Source of the DNA: Stenotrophomonas beteli
GTDB taxonomy: Bacteria > Pseudomonadota > Gammaproteobacteria > Xanthomonadales > Xanthomonadaceae
Direction: 5' to 3'
Assembly: GCF_001431665.1 (NCBI RefSeq)
Contig: NZ_LLXV01000013.1
Coordinates: 62,001-126,000, forward strand
Length of the DNA stretch: 64,000 bases
Shown here: piece after piece, positions 54,446-63,098 of the stretch
How the letters are laid out: every line of letters begins with the position of its first letter
How positions within the stretch are numbered: the first letter of the stretch is position 1
Position numbers and translations under genes: made by a program
Notes under the pieces: model-generated
The model's input: the letters and a program-made list of their open reading frames with translations, nothing else
What the model was told of the DNA's origin: nothing
Database searches by the model: none

Positions 54446-55191
54446 TTCTGAGTTCCCAGGCCAACCTTTGGACGACGCCTGTCGCGCGATCACCCGAGGA
54501 AGTCATAAGCTTGGCGAAGAGTCTGACCCGATATTTGTCACAGCAGCATCCACTAATGAAGCGATGGTATGCGCTCCCTTCAATTCGTTCCGAGAAAGCA
54601 ATTCCCTTGGAAGACAGTGATGCGCTTTTTAACCGGATCAGCGGGAAGGTTGAGCAGGATCGCAGGAAATTTGGTGACTATCCCGAACTTGGCGCTTCTT
54701 TGTCGCTTGCCAACGTCGATAACGACCGTGACTGGTGTAAGCCAGGAGTTGCAGTGCTCGAACTGGATCCGACAACAGGCTTCAACTGCTTCAGCCTGGA
54801 GGGAGTCGAGCCGTTTGGAGCATCCACTTCCTCGCTGATGCTCAATGCGTTGATCAGAATGGTGGTGGTAATAGAGCCCACATTCGCGAGCACGGATGTC
54901 AATGCAAGAACACCTGAGAAGGGTCTCGTGACCTACCAGCTAGACAGGCGCTTGTATCGACACCGTCGTTACTTTGGCTGGATGGGCTTCGTCCCCGCGC
55001 AGATCACCCACGCGCAGATCCCCGACGCGCATGCCGTCCACCCGGTCGATGGCCTGGGCACGGTCATCGTCTCGGTGCCGGGTGTGTTTGACCCCACCGA
55101 CGACGCGCAGGTGGACAAGGTGCACCGCGTCGAAATGGATCTGGCCAGCTATGACCTGTTGCCGGTAACCGACCCGAGCCTCAAGGGCTAG
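54442..55191 (+). CDS. Imm52 family immunity protein
   Basis: The 249-residue protein lies directly after the toxin gene and has the layout of Imm52, the usual partner of Tox-REase-5: SLANVDNDRDWCKPGVAVLE-like middle, and a C-terminal YFGWMGFVPAQI, GTVIVSVPGVFDPTDDAQVDK pattern. It is cytosolic by composition. Its first three quarters (to about base 54960) are AT-richer than the surroundings, while the last 230 bases return to high GC and use preferred codons. This suggests that the specificity part was exchanged by recombination. It should neutralise the adjacent toxin. Confidence 0.75.
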   Translation: MILSSQANLWTTPVARSPEEVISLAKSLTRYLSQQHPLMKRWYALPSIRSEKAIPLEDSDALFNRISGKVEQDRRKFGDYPELGASLSLANVDNDRDWCKPGVAVLELDPTTGFNCFSLEGVEPFGASTSSLMLNALIRMVVVIEPTFASTDVNARTPEKGLVTYQLDRRLYRHRRYFGWMGFVPAQITHAQIPDAHAVHPVDGLGTVIVSVPGVFDPTDDAQVDKVHRVEMDLASYDLLPVTDPSLKG

Positions 55192-55685
55192 GGCCATTTC
55201 CGGTTTTCGCGCAGAACGCTCCCCGCGTGCGCGATCCGTCGTGCTGGGGGCTGTGCGCAGGCGCCCAGTGGGCGTCACTTCCCAGGCAGCGTGACACCTG
55301 ACACCTGCAAGCGCTTGCCCAGCAGGATGCAGCACCACTACCGACCCCGCGCAACAATGACGGGAACCGCACGAATCACCGCAATGGCGCGAATGCCCAC
55401 CACCGCAAACTCGAGCCTCAGCCGTGTTTGCGCTTGTCAGCCAGCGTCGCCTCGTACGGCGCCGGCTGGCAATCCGTCCGCGTTCCATGGCGGGCGCAGC
55501 AGGATGGCGGGCCGGGCCAGGACGCAGGCGGTCGCGCGATCGAGGGCCTGATCCAGGCCAGTCGCGCGCTGGGCCTGTACGCCGGCCTCAACGTGCGGCC
55601 CTGCTGACGCCGGGCCGTGTGACGGGGCAGGGCGGCTGCCTTGCCACGTTGCAGCGCTTCAAAGGCAGGGGCGCCTGAACAGCAG
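55192..55685. other. Gap with a decayed coding remnant
   Basis: No intact gene is visible. One plus-strand frame stays open from about 55302 to a stop at 55605-55607 without a start codon (ending GRAIEGLIQASRALGLYAGL and NVRPC) and looks like the end of a broken gene. I do not recognise it. It lies between the immunity gene and two tRNA genes, a common place for integrated DNA remnants. Confidence 0.4.
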
Positions 55686-55688
55686 GCA

Positions 55689-55722
55689 CAAAAAAACCCG
55701 GAGGACTGTCGTCTTCCAGGCT
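55689..55722 (-). terminator. Terminator of the distal tRNA-Pro gene
   Basis: On the minus strand GCCTGGAAGAC pairs with GTCCTCCGGG (one mismatch) and a run of seven Ts follows. Confidence 0.7.
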
Positions 55723-55740
55723 TCTTGCTGACCACCGAAG

Positions 55741-55817
<77 letters not shown>

Positions 55818-55911
55818 AAGGGAGCCGCCTATTCTAGCGATTCACCCCGATGGCGGCAAGGGGTAAATGCTGTTTTCTTCACACTGCCGAAGCAGTGCCA
55901 CTTCAGGGAAC

Positions 55912-55940
55912 AAAAAAGCCTGGACGACTTCACCAGGCTT
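55912..55940 (-). terminator. Terminator of the proximal tRNA-Pro gene
   Basis: On the minus strand AAGCCTGG, loop TGAAGTCG, CCAGGCTT with six Ts; a strong stem 18 bases after the tRNA. Confidence 0.8.
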
Positions 55941-55957
55941 CAATGCGACCACAAGAG

Positions 55958-56034
<77 letters not shown>

Positions 56035-56089
56035 AAGGAGCCGCCTAAGATACCGTGTGAAGGCCGAGGCGGCAAGGCTTTTTTACGGC

Positions 56090-56206
56090 TCAGTGACGAT
56101 TTTCCCTCTCGATGCGGTTCTGCTCGCGGGCTTCGAACCACATGCCGTTGAGGATGGCCACCGTCGAGGCGAGGCCGGCACCGAGAATCCAGGCGAAATA
56201 CCACAT
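56090..56206 (-). CDS. cydX: Cytochrome bd oxidase small subunit CydX
   Basis: This 38-residue single-pass membrane peptide stabilises the heme centres of cytochrome bd. The product begins MWYFAWILGAGLASTVAILN, which is the CydX signature, followed by GMWFEAREQNRIERE. AGGAGA precedes the ATG at 56206. It lies 54 bases after cydB on the same strand and is easily missed because of its size. Confidence 0.93.
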   Translation of the reverse strand: MWYFAWILGAGLASTVAILNGMWFEAREQNRIERENRH

Positions 56207-56260
56207 GGTCAATCTCCTCTGTCCAAAGGGTATGCCGAGCGTGGCCCGGCACACCGTCAA

Positions 56261-57412
56261 TCAGTATGCGTTCGGGTTGTTGCCCATCTCTTCGCTGGTG
56301 GTCTTGCCCTTCAGCACGCGGTACACCCAGGTGGTGTAGGCGAGGATGATCGGCAGGAACACCGCCGTGGCCAGCAGCATGATCCACAGGGTCAGGTGGC
56401 TGGACGAGGCATCCCACACGGTCAGGCTGGAGTTGGGCTGGCTCGAGGACGGCAGCAGGAACGGGAAGATGGCAAAGCCGACGGTCAGGATGATGCCGGC
56501 GATGGCCGCGCCGGAGGCGATGAAGGCCAGGCCGCCGCGACGGGCCCGCAGCAGCACCGCACTGGCCAGCAGGCCGATCAGGCCCGCCAGCGGGGCGAGG
56601 ATCGTGGCCGGCATCGTGCTGTAGTTGCGCATCCAGCCACCGGCGGCGCCGAGTTCGGCGGTCTTCAGCAGCGGATTGGTGGCGCCGTCGGTGACCACCT
56701 GCGAGGTGATCTGGTAACCCGGCAGGCCGAAGGCCACCCAGGCACCGCCCAGCGCGAACAGCACGAAAGCGATCAACGCCGCGATGCTGCCGAAGCGGGC
56801 CGCACGCTCGGCCACCGGGCCCTCGGTCTTCAGCACCAGCATGGCGGCACCGTGGGCGACCAGCATCGACACGCTGAGCAGGCCGGCCAGCAGCGCGAAG
56901 GGCATCAACAGGCCGAAGAACGAGCCGGTGTAGAAGATGCGCATGCTGTCATCGAAGTGGAACGGCACGCCCAGCACCACGTTGCCCACTGCCACGCCCA
57001 TGATCAGCGCCGGAATGAAGCCGCCGATGAACAGCGCCCAGTCCCAGGTGTTGCGCCAGCGCTCGCTCGGCATCTTGCTGCGGAACTTGAAGCCGACCGG
57101 GCGCAGGATCAGCGCGAACAGGATCACGAACATCGCCAGGTAGAACCCGGAGAAGCTGACCGCATACAGCGGCGGCCACGCGGCGAAGATCGCGCCGCCA
57201 CCCAGGATCAGCCACACCTGGTTGCCTTCCCATACCGGACCAATGGTATTGATCACCAGCCGGCGCTCAGCGTCGTTGCGGGCGACGAAGGGCAGCAGGG
57301 TGCCCACGCCCAGGTCGAAGCCATCCATCACGGCGAAACCGATCAGCAGGATGCCGAGCAGCAGCCACCAGATCACGCGCAGCGTGGTGTAGTCCAGAAG
57401 AATGAAGTCCAT
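56261..57412 (-). CDS. cydB: Cytochrome bd oxidase subunit II
   Basis: CydB is the second large membrane subunit of the quinol-oxidising terminal oxidase used at low oxygen. The 383-residue protein has about nine helices, with [34 protein letters not shown] and [20 protein letters not shown] near the start, as in all CydB proteins. It starts 15 bases after cydA. Confidence 0.96.
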   Translation of the reverse strand: MDFILLDYTTLRVIWWLLLGILLIGFAVMDGFDLGVGTLLPFVARNDAERRLVINTIGPVWEGNQVWLILGGGAIFAAWPPLYAVSFSGFYLAMFVILFALILRPVGFKFRSKMPSERWRNTWDWALFIGGFIPALIMGVAVGNVVLGVPFHFDDSMRIFYTGSFFGLLMPFALLAGLLSVSMLVAHGAAMLVLKTEGPVAERAARFGSIAALIAFVLFALGGAWVAFGLPGYQITSQVVTDGATNPLLKTAELGAAGGWMRNYSTMPATILAPLAGLIGLLASAVLLRARRGGLAFIASGAAIAGIILTVGFAIFPFLLPSSSQPNSSLTVWDASSSHLTLWIMLLATAVFLPIILAYTTWVYRVLKGKTTSEEMGNNPNAY

Positions 57413-57427
57413 CTTGGTTCTCCTGCC

Positions 57428-59017
57428 TCAGGCCTGGCCGGTGGCCGGCGCTGCGGCATTGTGGGAAGCATGCGGCTGGGGCGACTGCAACGACGGCAGC
57501 ACCTCGTCCGGACCCTTGCGGATCGCCTTGAGCATCAGCTTGATCTCGACCACGATCAGCGCGGTGTAGATCGCGGTGAAGCCCGCCAGGGTCAGCACGA
57601 TCTGGTGCAGCGCCAGGCCCGATGCTGCATAGAAGGTCGGCAGCACGCCATCGACCGCCCACGGCTGGCGACCGTACTCGGCCACGAACCAGCCACACTC
57701 GATGGCGATCCACGGTGCCGGCAGCGTCCACAGCGCCAGCTTGAGGAACCACGGCTTGTCCTGGAAGTTGTTGCGGCAGGAGTAGTAGAAGGCCAGTGCG
57801 AAGAAGGCGATCAGGTAGAAGCCCAGGCCGGCCATCACGCGGAAGGTCCAGAACAGCGGCATCACGCGCGGCACCGTATCCATCGCCGCCTGCGAGATTT
57901 CCTGCGGGGTGGCGTTGAGGATGTCATCGCGGTAGCGCTTGAGCAGCAGGCCATGGCCGAGGTCCTGCCAATGACGGTCGAACATCTCGCGTGCTTGAAC
58001 GTCGTTCTTGTTGGCGCGCAGGCGTTCCAGTGCACCGTAGGCCAGCTGGCCGCCACGCACGCGGTGCTCGGCACGCTCCACCAGTTCCAGGATGCCCGGA
58101 ATCGGCTGGTCCAGCGAACGGGTGGCGATCAGGCCCATCAGGTACGGAATCTTCACCGCGTAGTCGTTCTGGTGGGTTTGCTGGTTGGGGATGCCGAAGG
58201 CGGTGAAGTCGGCCGGCGCACGCTCGGTCTCCCACATCGCTTCGATCGCAGCCAGCTTCATCTTCTGGTGCTCGCTGGCGGCATAACCGCTCTCGTCACC
58301 CAGTACCACCACCGACAGCGAGGACAGCAGGCCGAACGCCGCGGCCACGGCGAACGAACGGCGGGCCAGGTCCTTGTGCTTGTTGCGCAGCAGGAACAGG
58401 GCGCTGATGGACATCACGAACACCGCACCGGTCACGTAGCCGGCACTGACCGTATGCACGAACTTGGCCTGCGCTACCGGGTTGAACACCACGGCCATGA
58501 AGTCGACCACTTCCATGCGCATGGTTTCCGGGTTGAATACCGCACCGGTCGGGTTCTGCATCCAGCCATTGGCCACCAGGATCCACACCGCCGACAGGTT
58601 GGTGCCCAGCGCCATCAGCCAGGTCACGGTCAGGTGCTTGACCTTGCTCAGCCGGTTCCAGCCGAAGAAGAACAGGCCGACGAAGGTGGCTTCCAGGAAG
58701 AACGCCATCAGGCCTTCGATGGCCAGCGGCGCACCGAAGATGTCACCGACGTAGTGGCTGTAGTAGGACCAGTTCATGCCGAACTGGAATTCCATGACGA
58801 TGCCGGTGGCGACGCCCATGGCGAAGTTGATGCCGAACAGGACGCCCCAGAACAGGGTCATCCTGCGCCAGATCTCCTTGCCGGTCATCACGTACACGCT
58901 CTCCATGATGGCCACCATGAAGGACAGGCCGAGGGTGAGCGGTACGAATAGGAAGTGGTACATCGCGGTCAGCGCGAATTGCAGCCGCGACAGTTCTACG
59001 ACTGTCTGATCAATCAT
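57428..59017 (-). CDS. cydA: Cytochrome bd oxidase subunit I
   Basis: CydA binds hemes b558, b595 and d and oxidises quinol. The 529-residue protein has the N-terminal helix with the heme His in LSRLQFALTAMYHFLFVPLT (residues 8-27; His20), GRQPWAVDGVLPT and the quinol loop region (about 250-330, with GIPNQQTHQNDYAVKIPYLM). The length is normal for a proteobacterial CydA. It leads cydABX and has a perfect FNR-type box 91 bases upstream. It diverges from cydDC, which exports thiols needed for its assembly. Confidence 0.96.
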   Translation of the reverse strand: MIDQTVVELSRLQFALTAMYHFLFVPLTLGLSFMVAIMESVYVMTGKEIWRRMTLFWGVLFGINFAMGVATGIVMEFQFGMNWSYYSHYVGDIFGAPLAIEGLMAFFLEATFVGLFFFGWNRLSKVKHLTVTWLMALGTNLSAVWILVANGWMQNPTGAVFNPETMRMEVVDFMAVVFNPVAQAKFVHTVSAGYVTGAVFVMSISALFLLRNKHKDLARRSFAVAAAFGLLSSLSVVVLGDESGYAASEHQKMKLAAIEAMWETERAPADFTAFGIPNQQTHQNDYAVKIPYLMGLIATRSLDQPIPGILELVERAEHRVRGGQLAYGALERLRANKNDVQAREMFDRHWQDLGHGLLLKRYRDDILNATPQEISQAAMDTVPRVMPLFWTFRVMAGLGFYLIAFFALAFYYSCRNNFQDKPWFLKLALWTLPAPWIAIECGWFVAEYGRQPWAVDGVLPTFYAASGLALHQIVLTLAGFTAIYTALIVVEIKLMLKAIRKGPDEVLPSLQSPQPHASHNAAAPATGQA

Positions 59018-59107
59018 GGCCTGGCTACCTCGTTGGATAGTGCCGTTGCAGGTGGCGGGAAGGGTGGTCTACGACGTGAATGATGTGACCGACTACTTCA
59101 GAAAGCC

Positions 59108-59121
59108 TTGATCCAGATCAA
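59108..59121. promoter_or_regulatory. Perfect FNR/Anr box between cydA and cydD
   Basis: TTGATCCAGATCAA matches the FNR consensus TTGAT-N4-ATCAA exactly. It lies 91 bases before cydA and 124 before cydD, so one oxygen-sensing regulator could serve both divergent operons. The match is visible and binding is inferred. Confidence 0.75.
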
Positions 59122-59245
59122 TGTATGAACAGGTGCCCCGGTCGATCGTATGCCAACCTGATGAAGACTGCGACCGCCGGCCGCAGGGGCGGGCTGTTGC
59201 CTGCGCCTACAATGCCCTGTCTCCCCCGTTGACCGTGAAGACCCC

Positions 59246-60991
59246 TTGAGCGCTGCCGAAACGACTTCCGCCAGCCTGTCCCCGGACGCTGAAACTACCC
59301 GTCAGCGGCGCGCGCGCACGGCCTGGCTGGCCGATCTGGCGCATGCCGCACGCGGCCGCCAGCGCTTGGCAGCGTTGTGCATCAGCGTGTCAGGCGCGTT
59401 GCTGATCGGGCAGGCCGCCAGCATCGCCTGGTTGGTGCAGCAGGTGCTGGTGGAGCGCGCCGCGCTGGCATCGGGGCTGCCGGCACTGGGCGTGCTGGCG
59501 CTGATTCTGGTGTTGCGCACCCTGTTGGGCAGCGCCACGCAGGCGGCCGCCGGCGATGTGGCCGATGCCGCACGGCTGGCACTGCGCGAGCGTGTGTTCG
59601 CACGCCTGCTGGGCCATGGCCCGCTGTGGCTGCGCCAGCGCCGAATCGGCGAGCTGGGCGAACTGATGTTGCATCACGGCGATGCGATTGAGAATTACTA
59701 CAGTGGTTTCCTGCCGGTACGCACCGAAGTGGTGGTGGTACCGCTGCTGATCCTGGCCGCGGTGGCCTGGGTCGACTGGGTGGTGGCGCTGATCCTGCTG
59801 TTCACCGCGCCGCTGGTGCCGTTCTTCATGATGCTGGTGGGATGGGGCGCCGAGGCGGCCGGCCGTGCGCAGCTGGGCGAGCTGGCGAGGATGAGTGGCC
59901 ATTTCGCCGACCGCATCAAGGGACTGGGCCTGCTGCGCCTGTACGGCCGCGGCGAGGCGGAGCTGGCGGGTGTGGAAGCGGCCGCCGAAGGCGTGCGGCT
60001 GCGGACCCTGAAGGTACTGCGCATCGCGTTTCTGTCGTCCACGGTGCTGGAATTCTTCGCCTCGGTGAGCGTGGCGATGGTGGCCTTGTACCTGGGCCTG
60101 AGCTACCTGGGCATGATGTCGCTGCACGCGAGCGTGCCGAGCCTCGGCGCCGGCTTGTTCTGCCTGCTGCTGGCGCCGGAGTTCTACGCCCCGCTGCGGC
60201 GCTTGGCCGCGCACTACCACGATCGCGCCAATGCACTGGCCGCGGCCGCCGAAGTGGAGCGCCTGCTGCAGTCGCTGCCGGAAGAGCAGGGCCTGATCGA
60301 AAGCGAGAGCACGCCGCTGGCGGTGGAGCCGGCCGAGGCCGCGTTGCCGCCATTGCAGGCGTGGGGCCTGGCACTGCGCCCGCTGGGGGCGCCTCAGGAT
60401 GTGCTGCAGGATCTGGACGTGCTGCTGGAGCCGGGCCAGCGGCTGGCTCTGGTCGGCCCCAGTGGCAGTGGCAAGAGCACGCTGCTGGAAGCGCTGGCCG
60501 GTTGGCTGCCGCCGCGCGCCGGTAAACTGCAGTTGCGCCCCGGGCTGCAGGTGGCCTACGCCAGCCAACGCCCGTACCTGTTCCACGGCAGCATCGCCGA
60601 CAACCTGCGGCTGGCCGATCCCGGGGCCACCGACGCGCGCCTGCGTGCGGTTGCCGAGGCCGCGCAGGTGCTGCAGTTCGCACAGCGCCTGCCACAGGGC
60701 CTGGACACGATGATCGGCGAACGCGGCTTCGGCCTGTCCGGTGGCGAAGCACGGCGCATCGGCCTGGCCCGCCTGCTGCTGCGTGATCCGCAGGTGCTGC
60801 TGCTGGACGAACCCACCGCGTTCCTCGATGCCGATACCGAGGCGGCACTGCTGCGCAGCCTGGCCGCGTATGCGCGCGGGCGCAGCGTGGTGGTGGCCAC
60901 CCACAGCCCGACCGTGATCGCCTGGGCCGACCGCTGCCTGCTGCTGCCGGAAGGTCGCCTGGTCGAACCGGCGCAGGCGGTGCGCGCATGA
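59246..60991 (+). CDS. cydD: Thiol exporter ABC subunit CydD
   Basis: CydD with CydC forms the heterodimeric exporter of glutathione and cysteine that is needed for cytochrome bd assembly. The 581-residue protein has a six-helix membrane domain (about 40-330) and an ATPase domain (about 350-580) with Walker A GPSGSGKST, signature LSGGEARR and Walker B VLLLDEPTAFLD. The start is TTG 59246. The stop overlaps cydC by four bases. Confidence 0.93.
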   Translation: MSAAETTSASLSPDAETTRQRRARTAWLADLAHAARGRQRLAALCISVSGALLIGQAASIAWLVQQVLVERAALASGLPALGVLALILVLRTLLGSATQAAAGDVADAARLALRERVFARLLGHGPLWLRQRRIGELGELMLHHGDAIENYYSGFLPVRTEVVVVPLLILAAVAWVDWVVALILLFTAPLVPFFMMLVGWGAEAAGRAQLGELARMSGHFADRIKGLGLLRLYGRGEAELAGVEAAAEGVRLRTLKVLRIAFLSSTVLEFFASVSVAMVALYLGLSYLGMMSLHASVPSLGAGLFCLLLAPEFYAPLRRLAAHYHDRANALAAAAEVERLLQSLPEEQGLIESESTPLAVEPAEAALPPLQAWGLALRPLGAPQDVLQDLDVLLEPGQRLALVGPSGSGKSTLLEALAGWLPPRAGKLQLRPGLQVAYASQRPYLFHGSIADNLRLADPGATDARLRAVAEAAQVLQFAQRLPQGLDTMIGERGFGLSGGEARRIGLARLLLRDPQVLLLDEPTAFLDADTEAALLRSLAAYARGRSVVVATHSPTVIAWADRCLLLPEGRLVEPAQAVRA

Positions 60992-62661
60992 ACCGTTCGC
61001 CCGATTCCCTGCGCGCGGTGTTCCTGCGCCATCGGCCGCGCCTGCTGCTGACCGTGCTGCTGTTGTGGACCACGATGCTGGCCGGCACTGCACTGCTGGG
61101 CCTGTCCGGTGGCTTCCTCACCGCTGCTGCGCTGGCCGGTGCGGCCGGGCTGGGCCAGGGCTTCAACTTCTTCTCACCGTCTGCGGGCATCCGTGGCCTG
61201 ACCATGGCCCGGATCGTGTCGCGCTACTTTGAAAAGCTGGTCGGCCACGATGCCACGCTGCGCATCGCCCGCGATCTGCGCGTGTGGTTCTTCCGCCGCG
61301 CGCTGCCGCTGGCACCGGCCCGGCTGGGTGCCACCCGTACCGGCGAACTGCTGGCGCGCCTGCTCGGTGACATCGGTGAGGTCGATGGCCTGCTGGTGCG
61401 TGCCATCGGTCCGCTGGTGGCCTTGGGCGGATTGTCGCTGGTCGCAGTCGTTTCGGCGGCGATGATCCTGCCGTCGGCGGCACTGCTGCTGGCGCTGCTG
61501 GCGCTGCTGATCGCCTTTGGCGTGCCGTGGCTGGGCGTGCGTGGCCACGATGCTGAAGAGGCCGATCGCGCCGCGCATCGCGCCGCGCTGCGTACTGCGG
61601 CCTTCGAAGGGCTGGAGGGCGCGGCTGATCTGGCCGCGCTGCATGCCGATGCAGCGTGGCAGCTAAAGGTGCGCGTCGCCGCCAAGCAGTTGGCCTCGCG
61701 CGACCGGCGCCGGCGCTGGCGGCTGATTGCCGGCTCCACGCTGCACGGCCTGGTCGCCGGGCTCGGGCTGGTGGCGATGCTGGCACTGGCCCTGCATGCG
61801 GCCGAACAGCAGCGCATCGCGGCGGCAATGGCGGCGGGCCTGGTGTTCCTCACCGTCGCGCTGATCGAGTTGTGGGCCGGCATGGGGCTGGCCTGGCAGT
61901 CGCTGCAGTCCGGGCGCATCGCCGCCGATCGCCTGCAGGCCGTTGTTGAGCAGCCGCCGGCCGTGGAGGACCCGCAGGCACCGCAGCCGGTGCCGCAGGC
62001 GGCGCGCGTGCACTGGGATGACGTGCATTTCCAGTGGCCGGGTGCAGCGCGGCCGGTGCTGTCCGGTGTGCAGCTGACCCTGGCGCCGGGCGAACGCATC
62101 GCGATTCGCGGCGACAGCGGCAGCGGCAAGACCACGCTGTCCAGCCTGCTGCTGCGCCTGTGGGATCCGCAGCAGGGACGGCTGACCTATGGTGGCCGCG
62201 ATCTGCGCGATTTCGCCCAGGCCGAGTGGCATCGGCAGCTGGCCTGGTTGCCGCAGAACGCACCGGTGTTTGCCGGCAGCGTGGCCGAGAACCTGCGATT
62301 GGGTGATCCCGATGCCAGCGACGCAGCGCTGTGGGCGGTGCTGCGTCGGGTGCGGCTGGGCGAATGGGCCGAGCACAACGGTGGCCTGCAGACCTGGGTG
62401 GGCGAGAATGGCGCGACGATGTCGGCCGGTCAGGCACGGCGACTGGCGCTGGCCCGCGCACTGCTGCGCAATGCGCCGATCCTGCTGCTGGACGAACCGA
62501 CCGAAGGCCTGGACGTGGATACCGCACGCGCGCTGTTGCAGGATCTTTCGGGGTTGCTGGACGGTCGCAGCCTGGTGATGATCACCCATGACGAACTGCC
62601 CGAGGGCGTGGTCGATGCGCAGTACCGGTTGCGCGACGGGGCTCTGGTCGGCGAAGCGTGA
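60988..62661 (+). CDS. cydC: Thiol exporter ABC subunit CydC
   Basis: The 557-residue partner of CydD has a membrane domain (about 15-310) with RGLTMARIVSRYFEKLVGHD, a CydC hallmark, and an ATPase domain (about 335-550) with Walker A GDSGSGKTT, a signature reading MSAGQARR in place of LSGGQ, and Walker B ILLLDEPTEGLD. The altered signature is common in CydC and fits an asymmetric ATP-site pair. It is cotranslated with cydD. Confidence 0.93.
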   Translation: MNRSPDSLRAVFLRHRPRLLLTVLLLWTTMLAGTALLGLSGGFLTAAALAGAAGLGQGFNFFSPSAGIRGLTMARIVSRYFEKLVGHDATLRIARDLRVWFFRRALPLAPARLGATRTGELLARLLGDIGEVDGLLVRAIGPLVALGGLSLVAVVSAAMILPSAALLLALLALLIAFGVPWLGVRGHDAEEADRAAHRAALRTAAFEGLEGAADLAALHADAAWQLKVRVAAKQLASRDRRRRWRLIAGSTLHGLVAGLGLVAMLALALHAAEQQRIAAAMAAGLVFLTVALIELWAGMGLAWQSLQSGRIAADRLQAVVEQPPAVEDPQAPQPVPQAARVHWDDVHFQWPGAARPVLSGVQLTLAPGERIAIRGDSGSGKTTLSSLLLRLWDPQQGRLTYGGRDLRDFAQAEWHRQLAWLPQNAPVFAGSVAENLRLGDPDASDAALWAVLRRVRLGEWAEHNGGLQTWVGENGATMSAGQARRLALARALLRNAPILLLDEPTEGLDVDTARALLQDLSGLLDGRSLVMITHDELPEGVVDAQYRLRDGALVGEA

Positions 62662-62665
62662 ACCG

Positions 62666-62741
62666 GTAGTGCCGGCCGCTGGCCGGCAACCTCATGGCGC
62701 TTGATACGGACACGGAATTGCCGGCCAGCGGCCGGCACAAC
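62666..62741. repeat. Inverted SMAG-type pair
   Basis: GTAGTGCCGGCCGCTGGCCG (62666-62685, ending GCAAC) faces TGCCGGCCAGCGGCCGGCAC (62719-62738). Each forms an 8-bp GC stem, and the two can pair with each other. They fill the convergent gap between cydC and the DUF1294 gene. Confidence 0.7.
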
Positions 62742-62753
62742 CGATTGCGGGGG

Positions 62754-63098
62754 TTACCGCGAGAACTCGCGCAGCATCACCGCGATCGAGGCGACGTTGG
62801 CCAGTACGCACAACCAGAACGCCCATTGAAATGCCGCCTTGCGGTGCTTGTGGCGGAACACGGCCTGGCCCAGCAGCGCGCCGGGCCAGCCGCCGGCAAA
62901 GGCCAGCAGCTGCAATGTTCGTTCTGGAATGCGCCACTGCTTTCGCTGCGCCGCGCGCTTGTCATGGCCATACAACCCGAACGACACCGCACTGGCCAGC
63001 AGGCACCAACCGCCCAGCCACAGCGGCAGGACATCGCTGATCATCAGCGCGATCAAGGCACCGAACGCGGCCAGTGCGAGGTGACGCCGCCACGCCAC
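62754..63098 (-). CDS. DUF1294 membrane protein
   Basis: The 114-residue protein has three or four membrane segments and the DUF1294 pattern FGLYGHDKRAAQRKQWRIPE, AFAGGWPGALLGQAVFRHKH and KAAFQWAFWLCVLAN. Many relatives have a cold-shock domain in front, which is absent here. The function is unknown. It begins right at the end of the metX-family gene. Confidence 0.85.
   Translation of the reverse strand: MAWRRHLALAAFGALIALMISDVLPLWLGGWCLLASAVSFGLYGHDKRAAQRKQWRIPERTLQLLAFAGGWPGALLGQAVFRHKHRKAAFQWAFWLCVLANVASIAVMLREFSR

Noticed and set aside
56057..58951. 964-residue plus-strand ORF opposite cydABX
   Set aside because: It is the antisense shadow of three well-supported membrane genes and covers a tRNA-free gap; its composition is Gln/His/Gly/Arg repeats.
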